From an uncultured Bacteroidales bacterium (GTDB lineage: Bacteria > Bacteroidota > Bacteroidia > Bacteroidales > Muribaculaceae): a stretch of DNA of 8,174 bases. Location of the stretch: assembly GCA_900552315.1 (NCBI GenBank), contig URZM01000096.1, positions 1 to 8,174 on the forward strand. Reading direction: 5' to 3'. The notes under the pieces are model-generated. The model saw only the letters and a list, made by a program, of their open reading frames with translations. It made no database searches and was not told where the DNA came from. This document shows positions 1-4,753 of the stretch, one piece after another. Position numbers and translations under genes: made by a program. How positions within the stretch are numbered: the first letter of the stretch is position 1; each line of letters opens with the position of its first letter.

Positions 1-1
1 G

Positions 2-892
2 TTGGCCGCCACCGCTTATGGCACCAATCCGGCGTTTGCCGTGCTGCTCTACGAGCAGGGGATGAATCCCAACTCCGTGCTGTTTTTCCGCTACCTGATA
101 GGCTTGCCTTTGCTTGTCCTCATGCTGGCCTGGAGCGGACATTCGTTCATGCTGCGCCGCCACCAGGTGGCCCCGGCGGTTGTGCTCGGTGTGCTGATGG
201 CTTTCTCTTCCCTGTCCCTGTTCGAGAGCTACAGGTATCTGAACTCCGGGGTAGCCTCTACGTTGCTATTCGTGTATCCTGTGATGGTGGCCCTGCTCAT
301 GACTTTTTTCTTCCACGAGCGTTTCAAGCCTTCGGTGGCTGTTTGCCTTCTCATAATGGGTGTGGGGCTTGTGTTGCTCATGAAGCCTCAGGGCGAGACC
401 TCGCTCAGCCCTTTCGGATGTCTGCTCGTGATGGTGTCCGCCCTCACTTACGCCATCTACATCGTGCTGGTCAATGTCTCGTCCAGGGTGCGTGACATAC
501 CCACCACTAAGCTTCTGTTGTGGGTGCTCGGCTCAGGCACGCTCACGTTGGCTGCCATGATCCCCTTGGGCAATCCGCTCACGCTGCCTGCCGAGCCTGT
601 GGGATGGGTCAACCTCTCGTCGTTGGCGGTGATCTCCACGGTCATCTCGCTGGCTTGCACCACACGCGCCATACAGCTGATAGGCTCCACCCCCACGGCC
701 ATATTCGGCGCGCTGGAACCTGTCAGCGCCGTGGTGCTGAGTGTCACGGTGCTGGGTCAGGGCATAACCCCGCGCGAGGTGGAGGGTGGACTGCTCATAG
801 TGCTGGCCACCACGCTCGTGGTGGCCGACAAAAGGGTGGACAAGGCGATACTGCGCATACGCAGGATGTTCCCGCGCCGCCCGCGTCACTGA
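2..892 (+). CDS. EamA/DMT-family inner-membrane transporter, 5'-truncated by window edge
   Basis: A drug/metabolite-transporter superfamily permease that should export or import a small metabolite across the inner membrane; the substrate cannot be read from the sequence. Seen: 296 residues of almost continuous hydrophobic segments arranged as two similar halves (about residues 1-125 and 132-275), the two-EamA-domain plan. A Tyr-Gly-Thr-Asn-Pro motif near residues 6-10 and FFRYLIGLP near 28-36 are typical of the first two helices. The tail is short and basic (RRMFPRRPRH), as expected for a cytoplasmic end. The frame is open to the left edge and the first helix is incomplete, so the real start lies upstream; the TTG at position 2 is unlikely to be the start. 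The gene converges on rsmG and overlaps it by 7 bp, with both stop codons inside one inverted repeat. Family call is firm; function is not known. Confidence 0.9.
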   Translation: MAATAYGTNPAFAVLLYEQGMNPNSVLFFRYLIGLPLLVLMLAWSGHSFMLRRHQVAPAVVLGVLMAFSSLSLFESYRYLNSGVASTLLFVYPVMVALLMTFFFHERFKPSVAVCLLIMGVGLVLLMKPQGETSLSPFGCLLVMVSALTYAIYIVLVNVSSRVRDIPTTKLLLWVLGSGTLTLAAMIPLGNPLTLPAEPVGWVNLSSLAVISTVISLACTTRAIQLIGSTPTAIFGALEPVSAVVLSVTVLGQGITPREVEGGLLIVLATTLVVADKRVDKAILRIRRMFPRRPRH

Positions 893-898
893 CGCGGG
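880..898. terminator. Perfect inverted repeat spanning two convergent stop codons
   Basis: CCCGCGTCACTGACGCGGG is a perfect inverted repeat: 8-bp GC-rich stem (880-887 with 891-898) and a 3-nt loop. Both the transporter stop (890-892, +) and the rsmG stop (886-888, -) fall in it. It forms the same hairpin in either transcript, so it could act as a two-way 3' end or stability element. Neither side has a U-tract, so intrinsic termination is not shown. Confidence 0.5.
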
Positions 899-1527
899 GG
901 CACGATGGAGGTGTAGGTCACATACTTGTCCTCGAACCATGGCTCGCCGGGGAAATACGCGCTCACCGGCTCCACGAGGCTTTGCTTGCGGTATGGACCC
1001 AACTCTCCCTCCAGGTTTCCTCCCTTGAGGGTTATCAGGCCGTTGGGGAAGGAGTTCATCTGCCGCGAGGAGATGTTCTTGCGGCAGAGCCTCACGAGGT
1101 CGGGGAGGGGCATCACGGCCCGGCTCACCACAAACTCCACCTTCTCCTTGCACTCGGCTATGTCGCCATGCCGGAAGCTCACGTTGTCAAGACCGGTCTC
1201 GGCGGCTATCTCCGAGGCCACGCGCAGCTTCTTGGCCACGCGGTCCACAAGGTGGAAATGCACCTGAGGGAACATTACGGCCAGCGGCAGGCCCGGGAAG
1301 CCTCCGCCGCAGCCGAAATCGAGCACCCGGCTTCCGTCGGTGAATCTGATGAACTTGGCTATGGCCAGCGAGTGGAGTATGTGGTGCACCTCCAGGTTGT
1401 CTATGTCCTTGCGCGATATCACGTTTATCTTGGCGTTCCACTCGGGGTACAGCTCCATCATGCGCTCGAACCGGGCGCGGCGCGGTTCGTCCAGGTCAGG
1501 GAAATATCTGAGGATGGTGTCGATCAT
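886..1527 (-). CDS. rsmG: 16S rRNA (guanine-N7)-methyltransferase RsmG (GidB)
   Basis: RsmG transfers a methyl group from SAM to N7 of G527 (E. coli numbering) in the 530 loop of 16S rRNA, acting in the cytoplasm on the small subunit. The 213-residue length is normal for the family. Seen: the N-terminal helical region with NVISRKDIDNLEVHHILHSL (35-54), where the conserved Asn and His occur; the SAM-binding glycine motif VLDFGCGGGFPGLPLA (68-83); an acidic residue ending strand 2 (D95); the family SRA motif (135-137); and LKGG (167-170). The ATG at 1527 gives the expected N-terminus. It is the last gene of the lpxA-like/cdsA/rsmG unit, 18 nt after cdsA with no promoter visible between, so it is probably co-transcribed. 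The 18-nt gap contains the short palindrome GCTTGCAAGC. The 3' end overlaps the convergent transporter gene. High confidence. Confidence 0.96.
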   Translation of the reverse strand: MIDTILRYFPDLDEPRRARFERMMELYPEWNAKINVISRKDIDNLEVHHILHSLAIAKFIRFTDGSRVLDFGCGGGFPGLPLAVMFPQVHFHLVDRVAKKLRVASEIAAETGLDNVSFRHGDIAECKEKVEFVVSRAVMPLPDLVRLCRKNISSRQMNSFPNGLITLKGGNLEGELGPYRKQSLVEPVSAYFPGEPWFEDKYVTYTSIVPPRQ

Positions 1528-1545
1528 GCTTGCAAGCTTTCTGTT

Positions 1546-2436
1546 TCAGTCTATTATGCCGCAGAGCAGCAGGAGCAGTATGGTGGCCGGCATCGCGAAG
1601 AGCATGGAGTCTATTCGGTCGAGTATGCCTCCGTGACCCGGAATCAGGTTTCCGGAGTCCTTGGCCCCCACGCTGCGCTTCACCATGGACTCGAACAGGT
1701 CTCCGAGCGTGCCGGCTATGCCCACGGTGAGCGGAAGGGCGAATGTCACCTCCCAGGGCGAGAATATGGGATAGTGGAGCAGTTTGCCCGTCAGTCCCGT
1801 GGCCAGCAGAGCTATGCTTACGGCTATGCCAAGGAACAGTCCGCCGAAGAATCCTTCCCAGCTCTTGCCGGGGGAGAGGCGCGGGAACAGTTTGCGCCTG
1901 CCTATGGCGCTGCCTACAAGGAAGGCCCCGGTGTCGTTGATCCAGATGAGGATGAACACGAGCAGCACCAGGCCGGTGCTCTGCAGGCTGAGGAACTGGG
2001 CGCTCACCAGGCCCAGGCCGATGTATATCTGTCCGAAGATGGAGAAGGCCAGGCGCCGGACTGCCTCCGTGTCGGTCTGCCACAGGGTCATGCAGAACCT
2101 CATGACGGCGAAGAGCAGCCACATTATGGCACCCGCCACGCAGTATACGAACAGGCCGTTGAGACTGTTGAAGAACGTGACCCCGATGCAGGGGAGCGTC
2201 ATGGCTATGATGCCGAACACGTCCATGGAGAGCGAGGATGTGGGAATCTCCACCCCCGGCGCGGCCTTGCCGTCAGGTCCTTTCACAAGGGATGTGAGAT
2301 TGTCGAACTCCACCACGGCGAGCACGCCGAACACCACGCACAATATGCAGAAAAAGAGGTCAGAGAAAATGAGGCTGCACACTATCAGGGCCACATAAAG
2401 GGTCCCGGAGACAGCTCTTAGGGCTAAATTGTTCAT
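1546..2436 (-). CDS. cdsA: Phosphatidate cytidylyltransferase (CDP-diacylglycerol synthase)
   Basis: CdsA makes CDP-diacylglycerol from phosphatidic acid and CTP at the inner membrane, the branch point for phosphatidylethanolamine and other phospholipids. Seen: 296 residues with about eight hydrophobic segments and the complete family signature near the C-terminus, residues 250-276: S250, K253-R254, K259-D260, then PGHGG (266-270) and D273-R-I-D276. A second conserved block, WINDTGAF (165-172) followed by GRRKLFPRLSPGKSWEG (179-195), supplies further cytoplasmic catalytic residues. The ATG at 2436 begins MNNLALRAVSGT, which resembles the normal N-terminal entry (RxxSG) into helix 1. It lies 79 nt after the lpxA-like gene, the gap holding a strong hairpin, and 18 nt before rsmG. 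Pairing with an acyltransferase of the lipid A type gives the unit an envelope-lipid theme. High confidence. Confidence 0.97.
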   Translation of the reverse strand: MNNLALRAVSGTLYVALIVCSLIFSDLFFCILCVVFGVLAVVEFDNLTSLVKGPDGKAAPGVEIPTSSLSMDVFGIIAMTLPCIGVTFFNSLNGLFVYCVAGAIMWLLFAVMRFCMTLWQTDTEAVRRLAFSIFGQIYIGLGLVSAQFLSLQSTGLVLLVFILIWINDTGAFLVGSAIGRRKLFPRLSPGKSWEGFFGGLFLGIAVSIALLATGLTGKLLHYPIFSPWEVTFALPLTVGIAGTLGDLFESMVKRSVGAKDSGNLIPGHGGILDRIDSMLFAMPATILLLLLCGIID

Positions 2437-2454
2437 GAGTCAGATTGGATGTCT

Positions 2455-2482
2455 CCGGGCCACGGCATGTGCCGCGGCCCGG
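2455..2482. other. Strong hairpin between lpxA-like gene and cdsA
   Basis: An inverted repeat with outer arms CCGGGCC (2455-2461) and GGCCCGG (2476-2482) and inner arms CGGC (2463-2466) and GCCG (2471-2474) closing an ATGT loop, broken by one A/C mismatch. It lies in the 79-nt gap of the minus-strand unit. No U-tract follows on the minus strand, so it is more likely an mRNA-processing, stability or partial-attenuation element than a simple terminator. Function is inferred only from position and pairing. Confidence 0.5.
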
Positions 2483-2515
2483 TATTCTGGTTGTGTCTGT
2501 TACGCGATTTTCCGG

Positions 2516-3313
2516 TCAATAGTCGTATATGTCCTGGGGCACGGCGGCTATTCGCATGCCGTGGTCGCGGATGAAGGATAGGATGGCGTCGCGCTCCTCG
2601 CTGGGGGTCACGTCTTCTTGAATCCTGCGCATGGCGTTGAAGAGCGACGTGCCGCACTGGTATATGTGGCGGTAGCACTTGGCTATGTCGTCTATGCGGT
2701 CCTCCACCATGTGGCTCTTGCGCAGCACGTAGGCGTTGACCCCGAAATATGTGATGGGGTTGTGGGCCATGATGGCGTATGGGGGCACATGGTTGTTCAC
2801 GCGGCATCCACCCTTTATCAGCGTCCACTCGCCTATGTGGCACTTCTCGTGCACTATGACTCCCGAGGATAGTATGGCGTATGAGGCTATCTTGCAGTCT
2901 CCGGCCACCTTGACGCCATTGCCCAGCACGCAGTAGTTGCCCACGTGGGAGTCATGTCCTATGTGGCTCTGGGCCATTATGTACGAGTTGTCGCCTATGG
3001 TGGTGGCCGCGCCCTCGTGTATCGAGCGGTTGATGATCACATGCTGGTAGATCTTGGTGTTGGAGCCTATGGTGCAACGGCCCTTCTCACCTTTCCAGCG
3101 GAAATCCTGGGGGTCTGCGCCCACCACCGCGCCGTCATACACTTTGGTGCCGGGGCCTATGGTGGTGCCCCCTATAACACTGGCGTGGGACATGATGTGG
3201 CAGCCTGGGCCGATTTCCACATCCTTGTCTATGTAAGCGAAAGCGTCCACGATCACATCATCGGCCAGCCGGGCCTCCGGATGCACGTATGCCAAGGAAC
3301 TGATGTTAGCCAT
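2516..3313 (-). CDS. LpxA-type acyl-ACP--UDP-N-acetylglucosamine O-acyltransferase, divergent paralog
   Basis: A left-handed beta-helix acyltransferase of the LpxA family; LpxA adds a 3-hydroxyacyl chain from acyl-ACP to UDP-GlcNAc in the first step of lipid A synthesis, in the cytoplasm. Seen: 265 residues (E. coli LpxA is 262), hexapeptide repeats over about residues 10-185, then a helical C-terminus. The motif DPQDFRWKGE (67-76) and the catalytic-type histidine H120 in SHIGHD (116-121) are present, as are a second His at 155 and NHVPPYAI (174-181). Oddities: the usual His-Gln-Phe is HEK (155-157), the usual R-R-G-F loop after FGVN is RKSH (198-201), and the usual NRGT is NRSI (95-98). There is no lpxC, fabZ, lpxD or lpxB beside it, unlike typical lipid A clusters. 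It may be a second LpxA with a different acyl chain or sugar nucleotide. The gene symbol is withheld for that reason. Family certain, substrate uncertain. Confidence 0.85.
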   Translation of the reverse strand: MANISSLAYVHPEARLADDVIVDAFAYIDKDVEIGPGCHIMSHASVIGGTTIGPGTKVYDGAVVGADPQDFRWKGEKGRCTIGSNTKIYQHVIINRSIHEGAATTIGDNSYIMAQSHIGHDSHVGNYCVLGNGVKVAGDCKIASYAILSSGVIVHEKCHIGEWTLIKGGCRVNNHVPPYAIMAHNPITYFGVNAYVLRKSHMVEDRIDDIAKCYRHIYQCGTSLFNAMRRIQEDVTPSEERDAILSFIRDHGMRIAAVPQDIYDY

Positions 3314-3396
3314 ATTCTTTAGTATTAGAGGGTTAATAGCGGGCAGGAAAGGACGGTGCCGCTTGCCGCACGCCGTGCCTGAACCTAACAGCTCTA

Positions 3397-3428
3397 CAAA
3401 GTTAACGATTTTTATTTATTTTAACAAA
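3397..3428 (-). promoter_or_regulatory. Bacteroidetes-type promoter for lpxA-like/cdsA/rsmG unit
   Basis: On the minus strand, TTTG (3428-3425) is followed by exactly 20 nt and then TAACTTTG (3404-3397), matching the Bacteroidetes consensus TTTG-N19-21-TANNTTTG. The spacer is AT-rich. Transcription would begin near 3392, giving a leader of roughly 80 nt before the ATG at 3313. No other match lies between here and the gene. Confidence 0.75.
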
Positions 3429-3490
3429 AAATCCCGAATGAATGTTGGTATGTTTTCCTGAAAAATTGGGTCGGGGACCGGGTGTCGTGG

Positions 3491-3544
3491 GCCGGACAGG
3501 TCGGACGGGTCAGACATGTCGGACTCGTCGGACCCTTGCGACCC
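3491..3544. repeat. Six-unit 9-nt imperfect tandem repeat (GTCGGACNN)
   Basis: Six consecutive 9-nt units: gccggacag, gtcggacgg, gtcagacat, gtcggactc, gtcggaccc, ttgcgaccc. The GAC trinucleotide recurs at an exact 9-nt step (A at 3496, 3505, 3514, 3523, 3532, 3541). A possible degenerate, one-base-shifted copy lies just upstream (tcggggacc, 3471-3479). The array is outside any plausible gene, between the two divergent promoters. The 9-nt step is multiple-of-three, but no open gene runs through it. Confidence 0.85.
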
Positions 3545-3651
3545 CTCCAATCCAGGCCTCCTTCCAGCTTCATTAATAATTTTTAAAGTTTTTTTACACA
3601 GCCCCGAGAACCCGCATGGTTAGTGGAAACTATGCTGAGAAAATATGTTGT

Positions 3652-3663
3652 AAAACATGTTTT
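3652..3663. promoter_or_regulatory. 12-bp perfect palindrome, possible operator
   Basis: AAAACATGTTTT is a perfect 12-bp palindrome whose right edge lies 23 nt before the -33 box of the rightward promoter. Position and symmetry suit a dimeric regulator, possibly an activator because it sits upstream of the promoter. It could also be chance in an AT-rich stretch. No regulator gene is adjacent. Confidence 0.35.
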
Positions 3664-3686
3664 GGCCGCTCCGCAAGCTCCGCGAA

Positions 3687-3718
3687 TTTGCATGGGTGAA
3701 CCTTATTGCCTAATTTTG
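3687..3718 (+). promoter_or_regulatory. Bacteroidetes-type promoter facing the structured leader
   Basis: TTTG (3687-3690), a 20-nt spacer, then TAATTTTG (3711-3718) matches TTTG-N19-21-TANNTTTG on the plus strand, with the same spacer length as the divergent lpxA-like promoter. The start point is expected near 3723. The next protein start is at 4041, so the transcript begins with a stretch of over 300 nt of structured, non-coding sequence. Confidence 0.75.
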
Positions 3719-3722
3719 CATT

Positions 3723-4040
3723 GTCTAAGTCAGGTGTCGGCATGCGAAAGACCCAAGGCCGCAAGGCCCCATGATGCCGCCGCCCAGCGCCGAGAGTCGG
3801 CGCGTCCGCCCTCCGAGCCAGTGAATGGCTCGACTGCGGATCAATGTGTCAAAGGACTGACAGGAGACTTGCCTGGCCTCTCTCCCAAGGGGATTCGTCC
3901 CCTCCGGACAGCGTCAAGCCCCGGCAACGCCGCCTCGGTGGGCGGCCACATGCCATGCAAGGCGATTTAGACCTCTGAGGATACGGCTCACTTGCGGGCC
4001 GCATGTATCCGCCCTCCGCCGGTCCCCAAAACGATAGAAA
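3723..4040 (+). ncRNA. Structured GC-rich leader or independent RNA, unidentified
   Basis: This stretch follows a strong promoter and contains no convincing protein gene. It is dense with perfect helices: CGGCAT/ATGCCG (3738-3743 with 3774-3779) enclosing GGCC-GCAA-GGCC (3757-3768, GNRA loop); GCGCCGA-GAG-TCGGCGC (3787-3803); TCCGC/GCGGA (3805-3809 with 3836-3840) enclosing CGAGCCA-GTGAA-TGGCTCG (3814-3832); AGGGGA-TTCG-TCCCCT (3888-3903); GCCGCC/GGCGGC (3929-3946); and GGATAC/GTATCC (3979-3984 with 4005-4010). No terminal hairpin with a U-run is seen before 4041, which favours a long 5' leader of the thioredoxin-like gene over a free RNA, but processing could release one. I could not match it to RNase P RNA, tmRNA, SRP RNA or a riboswitch class. 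Ends are approximate: the left is the inferred start point and the right is the next ATG. Confidence 0.5.
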
Positions 4041-4523
4041 ATGAAGAAATGGTCTTTGATTCCCGCTCTCGCCGCGCTGATATTCTTCTCGTCGGCTGAT
4101 AGCGACATCCGCCCGCAGGCCGGGATTGGCCTGCCCGCCCCCGCTCTCTCCCTCTCCCGCGACGGTTCCGCCGCCTCGCTTGAGGCACACTCCGGGCGTT
4201 ATGTGATTCTCAGTTTCTGGAGCGCCGCCTCTCCCGCCTCGCGCATAGCCAACACGCGTCTGGACCGCATGGCCTCCTCGCTCGCCGCCTCCGGCGTGGA
4301 CGTCATCTCCGTATGCACGGACTCGGACCGCGCCCTGTTCGGCCAGCTTGTCACGGTAGACTCGCTCGACCCCTCGCGCCAGTACCACTACACCGACTCC
4401 CAGCTGCCCACCATAGTCGAGGACTATTCCCTGGACTCGGCCCCCGGCCTGTATCTGGTGGCGCCTGACGGCACCCTTGTGGCCCGCTCGGCCGATCCCG
4501 AGACCCTCCTGTCCCGCATCTGA
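4041..4523 (+). CDS. Exported thioredoxin-fold protein lacking the redox cysteines
   Basis: A small 160-residue protein with an N-terminal signal peptide (MKK, then a hydrophobic stretch to about residue 18; no lipobox cysteine) and a thioredoxin/AhpC-TSA-like domain. Seen: GIGLPAPALSL (28-38) resembles the domain entry G-x-x-A-P-x-F-x-L; YVILSFWSAASPAS (54-67) aligns with the active-site strand FWxxWCxxC, with serines 64 and 67 where both cysteines should be; SAPGLYLVAPDGTLV (133-147) holds the expected proline of the cis-Pro loop and the PDG turn. The only cysteine is C92, so disulfide exchange of the normal kind is not possible. It may be a periplasmic binding or structural derivative, or act with a partner. 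It follows the long structured leader, with an A-rich sequence before the ATG instead of a Shine-Dalgarno site, and ends 8 bp from the convergent mini-HlyD. Fold fairly sure; function unknown. Confidence 0.8.
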   Translation: MKKWSLIPALAALIFFSSADSDIRPQAGIGLPAPALSLSRDGSAASLEAHSGRYVILSFWSAASPASRIANTRLDRMASSLAASGVDVISVCTDSDRALFGQLVTVDSLDPSRQYHYTDSQLPTIVEDYSLDSAPGLYLVAPDGTLVARSADPETLLSRI

Positions 4524-4531
4524 AGCCCTTC

Positions 4532-4753
4532 TCACAGCACATGCTGCAATATGCTCTCTCCCCCCGAATATGGGTAGGGCACCAATGCCGCCACGAGCGC
4601 TATGGCTCCGACCATGAGCAGGGAAAGCAGTACGAGCCATGCCGTCAGGTGGCCCGGTATGCGGTCCAGCAGCCGACGCATGCGAGGCGAGCGCAGGTCC
4701 GGCATCGTGCGGTCCGGCATCTTGTCCATTCGGGTCTCTTCTTTATGTGTCAT
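4532..4753 (-). CDS. HlyD-type membrane-fusion protein stub (N-terminal anchor only, 73 aa)
   Basis: A 73-residue protein made of a charged cytoplasmic segment, a motif DLRSPRMRRLLDRIPGHL (19-36), and one transmembrane helix (about 38-58) ending PYPYSGG. This resembles the first about 70 residues of Bacteroidetes HlyD/membrane-fusion proteins of peptidase-ABC exporters (x-LRSxxVxxLLxxIPxxL, helix, then YP). Those adaptors are normally about 400 residues with periplasmic hairpin and barrel domains; here a stop codon comes just after the helix, and beyond it lies the convergent thioredoxin-like gene, so the remainder is absent and not merely frameshifted. The start is ATG at 4753, overlapping the exporter stop in ATGA, a sign of translational coupling; longer in-frame starts lie inside the exporter gene and are rejected. 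It could be a deletion remnant or a genuine single-helix exporter subunit. The Gly-Gly at 64-65 follows a membrane helix, unlike a cleavable leader. Confidence 0.65.
   Translation of the reverse strand: MTHKEETRMDKMPDRTMPDLRSPRMRRLLDRIPGHLTAWLVLLSLLMVGAIALVAALVPYPYSGGESILQHVL

Noticed and set aside
520..2421. Very long plus-strand open frame (633 codons) across rsmG and cdsA
   Set aside because: It runs antisense to two clearly identified genes; composition is dominated by His, Gly, Glu and Arg with no recognisable domain. It is a shadow of GC-rich codon usage.
3491..3544. CRISPR array
   Set aside because: Units are 9 nt and contiguous, with no spacers and no cas genes.
3616..3699. 27-codon ORF MVSGNYAEKICCKTCFGRS... 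as a cysteine-rich peptide
   Set aside because: No promoter or ribosome-binding context upstream, it overlaps the palindrome and the -33 box of the rightward promoter, and it has no GG leader. Probably chance.
3731..3877. Cobalamin riboswitch, suggested by GACAGGAGACTTGCCTG resembling a B12 box
   Set aside because: The other conserved blocks (GGGAA...GGTGNAA, GCCACTG) are missing, the spacing is too short, and the downstream gene has no link to cobalamin.
3812..3880. RNase P RNA, suggested by GAGCCAGTGA and GATCAATG
   Set aside because: The universal GAGGAAAGUCC core and the ACAGAA...GGCUUA block are not present, so the resemblance is to short pieces only.
3623..3970. 115-codon plus-strand ORF over the leader
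   Set aside because: It starts upstream of the promoter, reads through the hairpin-rich segment, and its translation has no domain or signal features.
3849..4640. Minus-strand open frame (263 codons) across the leader and thioredoxin-like gene
   Set aside because: It overlaps a well-supported plus-strand gene and structured non-coding DNA, and its sequence is low-complexity Gly/Arg-rich; it also does not continue the HlyD stub.
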